Shown: positions 18,184 through 27,189 of the stretch, piece after piece
Layout: each line of letters starts with the position of its first letter
Numbering within the stretch: the first letter of the stretch is position 1
Assembly: GCA_910574885.1 (NCBI GenBank)
Contig: CAJTDD010000011.1
Coordinates: 62,001 to 126,000 of the forward strand
Reading direction: 5' to 3'
Origin: Lachnospiraceae bacterium
Lineage (GTDB): Bacteria > Bacillota > Clostridia > Lachnospirales > Lachnospiraceae
DNA: 64,000 nucleotides
The notes under the pieces: generated by a model
Database searches by the model: none
What the model was told of the DNA's origin: nothing
Seen by the model: the letters and a program-made list of their open reading frames with translations, nothing else
Position numbers and translations under genes: made by a program

Positions 18184-18240
18184 TTGCGTTGTTGCTTATT
18201 AATGTCATTTTATCAACTTTTTTATGGGCATACAACGCAA
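18184..18240 (-). promoter_or_regulatory. Separated inverted repeat upstream of the DUF4867 operon
   Basis: TTGCGTTGT (18184-18192) and ACAACGCAA (18232-18240) form a perfect 9-bp inverted repeat with 39 bp between, in the leader or promoter region. It may be a two-site operator or the base of a leader hairpin; no clean -35/-10 pair is visible. Confidence 0.4.
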
Positions 18241-18281
18241 TAATTAGCCTTTTTATGGTATTTTTTTGTCTTTTACAAAAA

Positions 18282-18306
18282 GGAACAGCACATTTTCTGC
18301 TGTTCC
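18282..18306 (-). terminator. Terminator of the Rpn-family gene
   Basis: GGAACAGCA (18282-18290) pairs with TGCTGTTCC (18298-18306), loop of 7; on the minus strand TTTTT follows. Confidence 0.85.
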
Positions 18307-18342
18307 CCTTCTATATTTGTGATGCTTTTTTACCACAATAAA

Positions 18343-19320
18343 TCAGGCATACTTTTTATAGTAATGCTCTGCCTTCTCTTTCGTAAGATTGAAATGCTTT
18401 TGAAGCTTCAGAACAATTCTTTCCTTTGGAACCTGTTCTTCCAAATTGTCTAAAATAATCGCTTGGATTCCTTCTTCTCTGGCTTGACACACTTCTTCTC
18501 TGGCTTGACACACTTCTTCTCTGGCTTGACACACTTCTTCTCTGACTTGACACACTTCTTCTCTCACCCGATTTACCTCTTCTCTCTCTCGGTTTATTTC
18601 TTCTTTCTTTCGTTCTACCTCTTCTCTTTCTCGATTTATTTCTTCTTTCTCCCGGCTTACCTCTTCTTTCTCCCGGCTCACCTCTTCTTTCTCCCGGCTT
18701 ACCTCTTCTTTCTCCCGGCTTATCTTTTCTTTCTCCCTCTCTGCTTCTTCTTTCTCTCGATACAGCGCTTCCCTGACTTCCCTTGTTTCTCTTTCTACAA
18801 ACTTTAATGCATCATCGATAGCCCCTTCAAAGATAACCTGCTCCAAGCTGCTCACTTGTGTTACCCCCTTCCACAGATCCGTATTTTCAGGATAATCAAT
18901 GTACTCCGTCACCGTAGCCATAAAGTCCTCCTTATGCGGGTACATAATTGCATTCAGGAAATGCAAAAGTTCATATCCATCATCTTCCTTTCCCCCATTA
19001 TACACCTCATTCCCCAATTTGATAACTACTAACGTCATCAAATCATAATTTTCTTTCGCTATAGAATTCGGCGCAGTATTCTTCGTGTTGGCCATCTCGT
19101 AGAAGGATATACTGTAACGCTCTTTTGGCGGGACATCATCCCGGCAAATCCAAATACTGTAACATTTTGTCAACTGGGAGTAATCCGTCCCCTCAAGAGC
19201 CAATGACAGCTGGGAAGACAACCGCCGCGCAAGATAATAAATTCCCCGCTTCTCAATGGGATACCCCGGCTTATACGTTTTCTGCGGCTCTATATCGATA
19301 TTGCGCTTTCTCCATGCCAT
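18343..19320 (-). CDS. Rpn-family (PD-(D/E)XK) nuclease/transposase-like protein with charged coiled coil
   Basis: A 325-residue protein. Residues 9-50 (IDIEPQK ... RGIYYLARRLSSQL) match the middle of the PDDEXK_2/Rpn nuclease domain, where I(E)xQ/K carries the catalytic Glu. Residues about 170-285 are a long run of 7-residue repeats (REKEEVS, REEVCQA) forming a highly charged coiled coil, and the C-terminal 40 residues are helical. The first catalytic Asp region, usually 60-100 residues further upstream, is missing, so the protein is probably N-terminally truncated even though GGGGG precedes the ATG. Family members promote recombination or act as anti-phage nucleases. Confidence 0.65.
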   Translation of the reverse strand: MAWRKRNIDIEPQKTYKPGYPIEKRGIYYLARRLSSQLSLALEGTDYSQLTKCYSIWICRDDVPPKERYSISFYEMANTKNTAPNSIAKENYDLMTLVVIKLGNEVYNGGKEDDGYELLHFLNAIMYPHKEDFMATVTEYIDYPENTDLWKGVTQVSSLEQVIFEGAIDDALKFVERETREVREALYREKEEAEREKEKISREKEEVSREKEEVSREKEEVSREKEEINREREEVERKKEEINREREEVNRVREEVCQVREEVCQAREEVCQAREEVCQAREEGIQAIILDNLEEQVPKERIVLKLQKHFNLTKEKAEHYYKKYA

Positions 19321-19349
19321 AATCCCCCTTTCTGCCTAGTGTGCTGTCT

Positions 19350-19400
19350 GCAGAAATGTTACCACATACATGCGCAAAATGACCGGCAGTAACATTCTGC
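19350..19400. other. Inverted repeat upstream of the Rpn-family gene
   Basis: Arms 19350-19362 and 19389-19400 (GCAGAAATGTTAC/GTAACATTCTGC, one bulge) form a hairpin between the Rpn-family start and the AraC gene's terminus. Confidence 0.4.
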
Positions 19401-19539
19401 CTTCTAAAATATTATCAGGTAAACATCAGACGAACTGTCTGTGAGAATATAAAAGACGAATGCCTTCTAGAATTCTTGCTTTTGAGTATAGCACATCCTG
19501 TCACGAAGTACAATCTGAACCTCCTTCTTTAAGAAATCT

Positions 19540-20370
19540 TTAAGAAAAAGGCTGCATCATCCTGCGGTATTCCTTCGGCAGCATCCCATACCGCTTCTTG
19601 AATACCTTTACAAAAGCCCTGCTGTTCGGAAACCCATTCCTAAGTACGACTTCCCCAATCGGAAGCCTTGTATCCGCAAGATCCTTCACCGCGTGCTCCA
19701 GCCTGATATCATCCAGACATGCTTTGTAATTCGTCTTCGCATATTTCCGGAACATCCTGGACAGATACGTCGCCGAATACCCGAAGATCTCCGCCAGGCT
19801 TTCCAGCGAAATATCTTCCCTATAGTTTTCTTCCATGTAAGCGGTAATCTGGGAAAGCCTATCCAGTTTCCGGCTATTTTGGATTACTTTTTCATTCACG
19901 TCCGTTTCGCGATACTTTGTCACAAGAATATAAAGAAGCATATAGAACTGCCCCTGAACCTTCAACTCATACCCACACGGCTTTTCATGATAAGTGTGGT
20001 ACATATCCCTAAGCAGATGCATGACTTCTTCATCCTGCAATCTGGAACTATGGGAAAAATAGATAAATTTTTCGTCTGTATAATATTTTTCAAATGTGGT
20101 AAGCGGAATCTGCAGAACCACTGTCTGATTCCGCTTTGGGGAAAAAATAGAATGAATTTCATTGGAATTCACCAGCATAAATTCTCCCGGCCGCAGCGAA
20201 TACCGCGCCTCATCTACATAGAATTCCAATTCACCCTCGAAAAGCGCAAAAATCTCAATCGACCTGTGCCAATGCTTCTTGCGCACATAATTGCCGTCCT
20301 TTCCCTCGAAGATGAACATCTTAAAGGGGATATCATCATTCGGCAGAATAATTTCGTGTGAGTATACCAT
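19540..20370 (-). CDS. AraC-family transcriptional regulator
   Basis: A 276-residue protein. The N-terminal cupin sensor (about 1-140, with WHRSIEIFALFEGELEFYV) is followed by the double helix-turn-helix AraC domain (about 175-272; SLESLAEIFGYSATYLSRMF and GFPNSRAFVKVFKKRYGMLP). Such regulators normally activate carbohydrate genes. The start overlaps the end of the PfkB kinase gene by 35 bp, with AAAGGAG in front, so it is probably translated by coupling and may respond to that kinase's substrate. Confidence 0.92.
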   Translation of the reverse strand: MVYSHEIILPNDDIPFKMFIFEGKDGNYVRKKHWHRSIEIFALFEGELEFYVDEARYSLRPGEFMLVNSNEIHSIFSPKRNQTVVLQIPLTTFEKYYTDEKFIYFSHSSRLQDEEVMHLLRDMYHTYHEKPCGYELKVQGQFYMLLYILVTKYRETDVNEKVIQNSRKLDRLSQITAYMEENYREDISLESLAEIFGYSATYLSRMFRKYAKTNYKACLDDIRLEHAVKDLADTRLPIGEVVLRNGFPNSRAFVKVFKKRYGMLPKEYRRMMQPFS

Positions 20371-21292
20371 GACATGTTTCTCCTTTCAACCACTCCGTCG
20401 CCCCCACCACAGCAACCGCCCTCGCTCCGCATTCATTCCCATACTCCGCGCATTCCCTTAGCGGCCGCCCCTTCGACAATGCGAAAATAAATCCCGCCGC
20501 AAAGCTGTCTCCCGCTCCCGTAGTATCCACGCACGGCGTCCCTGTTTTCCCAGGCACCATATAAGATTCTTCCCGGTTCATCACCAGACATCCATCCCGG
20601 CCGCACTTAACCACCACATTCCCCACGCCCGTTTTCAAAAGCTCCGCCGCCGCCAAAGAAACCGTCTCCTTCCCGGTAAGAAGCATCGCCTCCTCGTCGT
20701 TTGGCAGTAAATAATCAATATAGGAAAATGCCTCCGCCATCTCCTCCACGGTCTCCCTATTCTTACATTTCGTCATATCCGCACACACAATCTTATTCTG
20801 TCTCTTGGCCTGTGCAAAGATACAGGCAAGCTCCTTCGCCCCAATCTGCGGGAACACGAAAATACTGGCAAAACAGACAATCTTCACACTCTTCGGAAAT
20901 GGCGTCTGAATATCTCCCAGACATAATTTCCGCAAGCTCCCACTGGCGTTCGTAAGAAAATTCCGTCTTCCATCCTCCCCTACCAGCACCACATTGATTC
21001 CCGTTGCCATACCGTCCCGGACACATCCGTCTGAAAGCCCGATTCCCTCCCGCCTGCAGTGTTCAATCAGAAACCTTCCCGCCAAATCATTTCCAATCAC
21101 CGTGACAAGCCGGACGGGCTTCCCCATACGGGCAAGCACAGTCGCCTCATTCAGCGCATCCGCGCCTACCGACATCCGGATATCCTCTGCCGGATAAGAG
21201 CCTGTCCGAAATACCTCTTCATCGGCCGGACGGACCAGCACGTCAATAATCGCCGCTCCCATCAACAGCACCTCAGGTTCCCCTGTTTCCAT
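20336..21292 (-). CDS. PfkB-family carbohydrate kinase
   Basis: A 318-residue ribokinase-like enzyme. The PfkB signature 2, DTTGAGDSFAAGF, with the catalytic Asp, is near 250-262; NEATVLARMG and the GNDLAGR segment represent the N-terminal substrate region. It phosphorylates a sugar or nucleoside-type alcohol; the substrate is not evident. It starts immediately after the ABC permease stop (21293) on the same strand, and its 3' end overlaps the AraC regulator. Confidence 0.9.
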   Translation of the reverse strand: METGEPEVLLMGAAIIDVLVRPADEEVFRTGSYPAEDIRMSVGADALNEATVLARMGKPVRLVTVIGNDLAGRFLIEHCRREGIGLSDGCVRDGMATGINVVLVGEDGRRNFLTNASGSLRKLCLGDIQTPFPKSVKIVCFASIFVFPQIGAKELACIFAQAKRQNKIVCADMTKCKNRETVEEMAEAFSYIDYLLPNDEEAMLLTGKETVSLAAAELLKTGVGNVVVKCGRDGCLVMNREESYMVPGKTGTPCVDTTGAGDSFAAGFIFALSKGRPLRECAEYGNECGARAVAVVGATEWLKGETCHGILTRNYSAE

Positions 21293-23335
21293 TTACTTTC
21301 CGCCCCTTTCTTCCACTCCATAACAATCCACGACCACCGCGCCGTTAGCGGCTTCATCTTCCACCTGTACTTCGGCCTGCACAGAAGAATCCACCGGACG
21401 CAGAACAGGCTGTACCGCAAAGCTATCCGGTATCAATTTCTCACTCCACTTGGCAATGTCATTCTCCTTGTCGTAGAACTGCATATGCACACCCCCGGAA
21501 TACCCTTGCCCCGCCGGAGACGAAGCCTTTACTTTCACCGACGTAATTCCATAATCTACAAGAGATTTTCCCACATCAGCCCCCGCTTCCTCAAGTATTT
21601 TACAAGTCCTCTCAAAGAAGGGATAAATCATTGCCTCCAGATAAATTCCATCTACCTCGGAAATAATTTCCATAAATCCAATAGGAAATGCCGTCCCCAA
21701 CATCTCCATCCTAAGCCTCGCAATGTCTTTCTTATACGCTGCAAGCATCGCCGCCTTGTCCGATTCTGACATTGCCAGCATTTTCTTTGCCACACCGTCC
21801 GACCATGTGACCTGCCCCTTTGTAATATCCGCAACTTCCACCAGCGGATACGCCCGTTTCTTATATTCTTCCGTTTCATACACCCGGGAAAATGACTCTA
21901 ATGCCTCCCCGTTAAGCGGATAGCGCCTGTAACATCTGCTGCCGTCCTTAAAATGATAGCAAACGGTTGCCGACGTAAGTCTATCCTCTTTTGCTTCTCT
22001 CACTTCACCATGCACTGCATCTGCATCCCGACCATGCTCTAGCCCGGAAACCACTCCCTGAATCCACGCCATCCCCTCGTCAATGCTCTCATCCTCCGCC
22101 AGCGAATACCGCAAAAGCCTTTCCTCCGCAATCGAATCATCCCCGTTTTCCCCGCGTATAAACTGTTTCTGTCCCATATCAATCCCGCCGACGCTCACGG
22201 CCACCTCAAGAACCTGCCCGCGCTCAGGTACATACCCGTCAAACCTGCCCTGATTCCCTAGAAAAGCACATCCTACGGCAAACGCACAAATGCTGACTGC
22301 ACACATCTGCCCTTTTCTCCGGCCAAGGGATGCTCCCGGCATCCGCACAAGGCACTCTGTCAACAAATGTATCCCGCATACACCCGCTATGCCTCCGGCA
22401 CCCATCGCCAACACTGCCGCTGCACCATGCCCTTTCACCTGCGCCCCATCCATGATGAGCAATCCAAGCCCCATCCCAGCAAACAATGAAACAGCCGCTT
22501 CCAGAACACGCTCCGCCAGGATATTTACAAACACACGACCTGTCATCTCCGTTTTCCGACTCCTGTGCGCCAATACAGCCAGCCCAAAGAATATCCCTGC
22601 CCAGAGAACTGCCGCAGCAATGACCTTTCCCTCCGGCACATATTCCCATACCTCCTGCCAGTCATAGACTTCCGTTCCCATCAGTCCCTTGGCAATCCCC
22701 AATGGCGCCAGAATCTCTTTCACTTCTTCCAAAAGAGGAATCCGGTAAAAATATTGGTAAAATTCCTCTACATATCCGTAAAAAAGATTCTGTACCGCCG
22801 CCTGAAAATAAAAAAGGAACACCGCTGCCGCCGCTACTGCCGCCGCAATCTTCCCCGCAATGGCTACGGCAAGCATTCCCGTATGATAAAATACTAGAAA
22901 AACCAGCATCGACGCCCCGATGCTCCTCCCCAGATAACCTCCTGCATATGGGGCAAACTTCTGGCTGTTCATCGCCCCATATACCCCAAGGATCATCTGG
23001 GTCAGCAGAAGCGGCGCAAAAAACTGGCAAACTCCATGGACATATCTGCTAAAGAATACCGTACTTTTCTTCACAGGAAGGCTATAATAGAAATCCTGCT
23101 GCCTGCCCTGAAACAGGTAGAAAAACTCAATCATAGAAAATGCAAGCCCAAGCCCGGCGCACAAGATACATAATTCCATGCTCCCAATCCCGAAAAAAAC
23201 ATATTCCCCATCTGCGGAAACCTCCATCAGCATCATGAGCATATAGAGCGACAGGAATCCCCATGAGAGTACTGCCGCAAGATGGGAACGCCCCGCTTCC
23301 CGAAACCATCTACTGAAATACTTTGCCCACGTCAT
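21293..23335 (-). CDS. Large ABC-2-like membrane protein with soluble C-terminal domain
   Basis: About 680 residues. The N-terminal half has about seven to nine hydrophobic helices, including the ABC-2 type FYLFQGRQQDFYYSLPV segment typical of clostridial permeases. A soluble domain of about 300 residues follows, resembling the DUF6449-type tail of such proteins (tentative). It pairs with the ATPase just upstream, so it is probably an exporter. The start is ATG 23335 (MTWAKYF) after GGAGGGGAG; the ATPase stop overlaps it by 26 bp. The next gene downstream is PfkB. Confidence 0.75.
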   Translation of the reverse strand: MTWAKYFSRWFREAGRSHLAAVLSWGFLSLYMLMMLMEVSADGEYVFFGIGSMELCILCAGLGLAFSMIEFFYLFQGRQQDFYYSLPVKKSTVFFSRYVHGVCQFFAPLLLTQMILGVYGAMNSQKFAPYAGGYLGRSIGASMLVFLVFYHTGMLAVAIAGKIAAAVAAAAVFLFYFQAAVQNLFYGYVEEFYQYFYRIPLLEEVKEILAPLGIAKGLMGTEVYDWQEVWEYVPEGKVIAAAVLWAGIFFGLAVLAHRSRKTEMTGRVFVNILAERVLEAAVSLFAGMGLGLLIMDGAQVKGHGAAAVLAMGAGGIAGVCGIHLLTECLVRMPGASLGRRKGQMCAVSICAFAVGCAFLGNQGRFDGYVPERGQVLEVAVSVGGIDMGQKQFIRGENGDDSIAEERLLRYSLAEDESIDEGMAWIQGVVSGLEHGRDADAVHGEVREAKEDRLTSATVCYHFKDGSRCYRRYPLNGEALESFSRVYETEEYKKRAYPLVEVADITKGQVTWSDGVAKKMLAMSESDKAAMLAAYKKDIARLRMEMLGTAFPIGFMEIISEVDGIYLEAMIYPFFERTCKILEEAGADVGKSLVDYGITSVKVKASSPAGQGYSGGVHMQFYDKENDIAKWSEKLIPDSFAVQPVLRPVDSSVQAEVQVEDEAANGAVVVDCYGVEERGGK

Positions 23336-24221
23336 AACCGCTCCCCTCCATTTCCGCAAGAAATACCTCCTGAAGCGTCATAGGAACCTCCCGGCAGAAC
23401 ACGGGATTTCTTTTTTGTATCTGCCCTAAGATTTCTGCTTTCTGTCCTTTTACGATTAAGGTTGTAAAATAGCCTTCCTGCCGGAACTTTACCACATCCA
23501 GATATGAATGAAGGAGTTCCTCTGCTTTCTCGTGCATTTCTCCGTCGAACACACACTGAATCTTATAGACCTCCCCCGCTTTCCTGCGCATATCCCCGGC
23601 AAGCAGCATCCCGCCTTTGTGCAGGATTGCAATATCCTGGCAGAACTCCTCCAAATCCTTGAGCTTATGGGCGGCAACCACCACCGTACGGTCTTGTTCT
23701 TTCATTTCCCGGAGGAACAAATCCTTCATCACTTCCGTCACTACGGGGTCAAGCCCGTCAAACACTTCGTCGCACAGCAGGTAGTCCGTATTCGCACACA
23801 AGGCAAGAATCAAGAACGCCTGTCTCTTCATTCCTTTGGAAAATGTGCGCAAAGGCCTTCGGGCGTCCAGTTCCAGCCGCTCTGCCATGTACTCCACAGC
23901 TTCCGGTTCCATGCCCGGGTATTGCCTGCGGTAAAAATCTGTCATGGTCTCCATGGTTGCATTGGGGAAATAGTATGGGTCGTCCGGCAGGTAAAAAAAC
24001 CGTTCCTTCCCCTGCGGATTATCGTAACACGCCTCCCCTTCTATCAGAATCTCTCCTGCGTCGCATGCAAGGATTCCCGCCATCGCCCTAAGCAGCGTGC
24101 TTTTCCCTGCTCCGTTGGTTCCAAGAAGGCCGAATATCCTGCCTTTGGGGATGGTAAACGTCACGTCGTTCAAGGCTTTGATGCTGTCAAAACATTTGGT
24201 TACATGCCGGATTTCTATCAT
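23310..24221 (-). CDS. ABC transporter ATPase
   Basis: A 303-residue ATPase. Walker A GTNGAGKST is at about 34-42, the signature is FSKGMKRQ (LSGGQ-like, degenerate but typical for this exporter class), and Walker B is YLLCDEVFDGLD, where the usual Pro after DE is Val. Start ATG 24221 follows AAGGAG; a longer frame to 24269 lacks a site. It drives the permease whose gene overlaps its 3' end. It is divergent from the response-regulator gene. Confidence 0.9.
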   Translation of the reverse strand: MIEIRHVTKCFDSIKALNDVTFTIPKGRIFGLLGTNGAGKSTLLRAMAGILACDAGEILIEGEACYDNPQGKERFFYLPDDPYYFPNATMETMTDFYRRQYPGMEPEAVEYMAERLELDARRPLRTFSKGMKRQAFLILALCANTDYLLCDEVFDGLDPVVTEVMKDLFLREMKEQDRTVVVAAHKLKDLEEFCQDIAILHKGGMLLAGDMRRKAGEVYKIQCVFDGEMHEKAEELLHSYLDVVKFRQEGYFTTLIVKGQKAEILGQIQKRNPVFCREVPMTLQEVFLAEMEGSGYDVGKVFQ

Positions 24222-24330
24222 TGTGTTTCTCCTTGCTTTTTTGTTCCTTTTTTGATGCAGTACAAACATATGAATCTACTTTTATCCTCCTTATCTTAGC
24301 ATAAACACTTTCAATAATCCATGTTATACC

Positions 24331-24359
24331 TTGAAGGCGTCGCAATTTTATGATAAATT
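24331..24359 (+). promoter_or_regulatory. Promoter of the two-component system
   Basis: TTGAAG (24331-24336) and TAAATT (24354-24359) with 17-bp spacing, about 25 bp before the response-regulator start. Confidence 0.45.
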
Positions 24360-24383
24360 TAAGAAAATACAAGGAGTACAGAC

Positions 24384-25061
24384 ATGTTAGGAACTAAAAT
24401 ACTATTAATCGAAGACGATCCGGCAATCGTGGAGAATCTGTCGGCATTTTTAAAAGAAGAAGGATTCGGGGTCATTTCCGCCAACGGACAACGCAAAGCA
24501 ATGGAGCAAATTGACATAGAACACCCACAGCTCATCCTTCTTGACGTGACGCTCGCCGAAGGAAACGGTTACAGTACTTGTACGGCAATCAAAGCGAAAT
24601 ATGATATCCCCGTCATATTCCTGACTGCCCTTGGGGATGAATTTTCCGTAGTAACAGGACTGGACATGGGCGCGGACGACTATATCAGCAAACCCTTCCG
24701 CCCCCGGGAGCTGGTCTCACGGATGCGTTCCGTGTTAAGACGCGCCGGAAAATCCGGAGGCGCGGTCTATGCAGGGAATCTGAAGGTGGATACCGAGAAG
24801 GGCGTCGTCACCCGTTCCGGGGAGGAACTGTTCCTCTCGGCATTAGAATACCGCTTGTTCCTTGTCTTTTTAAATAACCGTGGGAAAGTCCTTTCCCGCG
24901 GGCAATTACTGGAAGACATCTGGGACATAGCCGGCGAATATGTCAACGATAATACCCTGACCGTCTACATCAAACGACTACGTGACAAGATTGAACGCGA
25001 TCCCCAGAATCCGGAGATAATCAAAACGGTCCGCGGGCTTGGATATCGGATGGAGGTATGA
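24384..25061 (+). CDS. OmpR-family response regulator
   Basis: A 225-residue protein. The receiver has the acidic pocket E10-D11-D12, phosphoacceptor D54, T81 and K103 (ISKPF). The C-terminal winged helix (about 130-225) ends in the typical VRGLGYRMEV. AAGGAG precedes the ATG. The histidine kinase starts 5 bp after its stop. It is divergent from one ABC pair and upstream of another, both of which are plausible targets. Confidence 0.95.
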   Translation: MLGTKILLIEDDPAIVENLSAFLKEEGFGVISANGQRKAMEQIDIEHPQLILLDVTLAEGNGYSTCTAIKAKYDIPVIFLTALGDEFSVVTGLDMGADDYISKPFRPRELVSRMRSVLRRAGKSGGAVYAGNLKVDTEKGVVTRSGEELFLSALEYRLFLVFLNNRGKVLSRGQLLEDIWDIAGEYVNDNTLTVYIKRLRDKIERDPQNPEIIKTVRGLGYRMEV

Positions 25062-25065
25062 CACT

Positions 25066-26076
25066 ATGTGGAGATTTCGCAACAGAGGATTTGTGAGATA
25101 TATCGGGGTGTCCATGGCAGGAACGCTTCTTTCTGTCCTTGCCGGTTGGATGCTGTCAGGAAGGAACGCTGCAGCTGCGGCGTTTTTTTGCAGTTTATTC
25201 TGGTGTACATTGCACCTTTCAAAGGAAAGCAGGCGTTATCAGGGCATGCGTCTGCTTGCGGGCCAAATCGATGAGATTCTGCATGGAAATGACAGGCCAG
25301 AGTTCCAACATTTTCAGGAAGGAGATCTGGAAATCCTGCGGGATGAGATTTATAAGATGACCATCCGGTTAAAAGAACAGGCGGCGCTTCTTCAAAAGGA
25401 GAAGACTTCCCTTGCGGATGCCCTTGCCGATATCTCCCACCAGATACGGACGCCGCTCACTGCGCTCCACATCCTTCTGGAACGGCTGCGAAGCCCAGAA
25501 CTTGACGTGGATGCAAGAAGGAGGCTTCTCCGGGAGGCGGGAATGCTGCTTTCTAAAATCGAATGGCTTGTCACCGCGCTCCTGAAAATGTCCAAACTAG
25601 AAGCCGGGAGCATTTCACTGCAAAAAGAAACGGTTTCTATGGAGAAATTCCTTGCGGATGCAATCGCGCCTTTTGAACTTGCCATGGACATTCACTGTAA
25701 GTCCTGCGCCATCCGCGGGGCGGACGGTGCGTCGTTTACCGGGGACTATGGGTGGACGCTGGAAGCCGTACAGAATGTAGTCAAAAACGGACTGGAATAT
25801 ACGCCGGATGGCGGGACGCTGACCATATGCTGTGAGGAAAATCCGCTTTACACGGAGCTTCTGATTACGGATTCGGGGCCTGGGATTCCAAAGGCGGATC
25901 TGCCCCATCTGTTCGAGCGGTTTTACCGGGGAGAGAATGCGGGGAAGGATAGTTTCGGTATCGGGCTGGCTCTGGCGCAGATGATTCTTTCACGGGAAAA
26001 TGCGGTGATACGGGCGCAGAATGCACAGGAAGGGGGCGGACAGTTTCGGATACGGTTTTATAAGGCGATGGTCTGA
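25066..26076 (+). CDS. Sensor histidine kinase, short intramembrane-sensing type
   Basis: A 336-residue kinase. Two hydrophobic helices (about 12-30 and 35-52) are joined by only a few residues, so there is almost no extracellular sensor. H125 in the H-box SHQIRTP, an N-box (NVVKNGLEYTPD) and G-boxes (DSGPGIP, FGIGLAL) follow. This layout is that of BceS-like kinases, which sense through a partner ABC transporter. Start ATG 25066 follows GGAGG. The FtsX-type ABC pair downstream is the natural candidate partner. Confidence 0.9.
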   Translation: MWRFRNRGFVRYIGVSMAGTLLSVLAGWMLSGRNAAAAAFFCSLFWCTLHLSKESRRYQGMRLLAGQIDEILHGNDRPEFQHFQEGDLEILRDEIYKMTIRLKEQAALLQKEKTSLADALADISHQIRTPLTALHILLERLRSPELDVDARRRLLREAGMLLSKIEWLVTALLKMSKLEAGSISLQKETVSMEKFLADAIAPFELAMDIHCKSCAIRGADGASFTGDYGWTLEAVQNVVKNGLEYTPDGGTLTICCEENPLYTELLITDSGPGIPKADLPHLFERFYRGENAGKDSFGIGLALAQMILSRENAVIRAQNAQEGGGQFRIRFYKAMV

Positions 26077-26092
26077 GTTTTGGGTAGCGGAC

Positions 26093-26271
26093 GCAGTTAT
26101 GGACGGGCGGCTCCCAACACAGACGGGACAACATTTCGGTGAACTAACTGCTAACTGCAACTAAGGAACTCAGGAGAACCTTCGTTCCTAAGTTTCCGTA
26201 AGCAGTGGATTTCACCTCCATTAAAAACGTCCCTGAATTGTCTGTGTTGGGAGCCGCCCGTCCATAACTGC
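26093..26271. repeat. 179-bp element with perfect 32-bp terminal inverted repeats
   Basis: Bases 26093-26124 and 26240-26271 are exact reverse complements over 32 bp (beginning GCAGTTATGGACGGGCGG). The interior also pairs: GGGAC/GTCCC, GGTGAA/TTCACC and AGGAAC/GTTCCT, so the whole unit can fold as one long imperfect hairpin. It has no coding frame and no T-run. It may be a non-autonomous (MITE-like) insertion or a long structured RNA between the kinase and the ABC genes. Confidence 0.8.
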
Positions 26272-26450
26272 TGTTCGTTGGATAAAACTCTTATACTATC
26301 GGCTTTGGAGGATTAGTGGTGCTGTCGGAAGTCCTTCTCTTTAATCAGGGATTGCTAAAATGATACGTTAAGTGACAGATTTGTTATGGAATAGTCACGG
26401 ATGGGTAATGTAGGCAGGATATACTAGAAAGCACATCAGGAGAGTAAAGC

Positions 26451-26492
26451 ATGCAGGAAATTATCTGCATCATTTCTGAGAGTCTATTTTAA
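26451..26492 (+). CDS. Possible 13-residue leader peptide
   Basis: An ATG with AGGAG a few bases upstream opens a 13-codon frame (MQEIICIISESLF) that stops 13 bp before the ABC ATPase start. It could be a regulatory leader peptide or a chance frame; the good ribosome-binding site is the only positive sign. Confidence 0.3.
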   Translation: MQEIICIISESLF

Positions 26493-26505
26493 GAAGGGGA
26501 ATCGT

Positions 26506-27189
26506 ATGGAAATATTAAGGATTGAGGATCTTTGTAAGGTTTACGGGGAAGGTGAAAATGCGGTCCATGCGCTTGAGCATGTTTCATTCTCAGCGAACCG
26601 TGGGGAATTTATCTCCATCGTCGGCTCTTCCGGTTCGGGCAAATCGACGCTTCTGCATCTGATTGGCGGTGTTGACCGCCCTACCTCCGGAAAGGTGACG
26701 GTCGGGGGCGTGGATGTCTATGGGCAGAACGAGGAGGAGCTTGCTATCTTCCGCAGACGCCAGGTGGGGCTGATCTACCAGTTCTATAATCTGATTCCTG
26801 TACTGAATGTGCGGGAAAATATGTCTCTTCCGGTGTTGATGGACGGCAGGGATATCAACGAAAAACGGATGGAGGAACTGTTAGAACTTTTGAAGCTGAA
26901 AAACAGGGAAGGGCGCCTTCCCAACCAGCTCTCCGGCGGGCAGCAGCAGCGTGTATCCATTGGAAGAGCGCTGCTCAACGCACCGGCGCTCCTTCTTGCC
27001 GACGAGCCTACCGGAAATCTGGACAGCGAGAATAGCCGGGAAATCATGAAACTTCTGCGCTATTCCAATGAAGTGTACCACCAGACCATCATTGTGATTA
27101 CCCACGATGAAAATATCGCCCTTCAGGCAGACCGGATTCTTGCCTTGGAAGACGGCCGTATTGTGAAAGACGAGGTGATCCGCCGATGA
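26506..27189 (+). CDS. ABC transporter ATPase (MacB/LolD/BceA type)
   Basis: A 227-residue ATPase. Walker [10 protein letters not shown] (40-48), Q-loop in YQFYNLIP, signature LSGGQQQR (142-149), Walker [11 protein letters not shown] with the H-loop ITHDE. This subfamily works with FtsX-type permeases in antibiotic-peptide detoxification, lipoprotein release or cell-division signalling. The stop overlaps the permease start by four bases. AAGGGG precedes ATG 26506. It lies directly downstream of a BceS-like kinase pair, suggesting a resistance module. Confidence 0.94.
   Translation: MEILRIEDLCKVYGEGENAVHALEHVSFSANRGEFISIVGSSGSGKSTLLHLIGGVDRPTSGKVTVGGVDVYGQNEEELAIFRRRQVGLIYQFYNLIPVLNVRENMSLPVLMDGRDINEKRMEELLELLKLKNREGRLPNQLSGGQQQRVSIGRALLNAPALLLADEPTGNLDSENSREIMKLLRYSNEVYHQTIIVITHDENIALQADRILALEDGRIVKDEVIRR

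Noticed and set aside
18463..18807. Regularly repeated 18-21-base units resembling a CRISPR-like or satellite array
   Set aside because: They encode in-frame 7-residue coiled-coil repeats of the minus-strand Rpn-family protein; no spacers and no cas genes.
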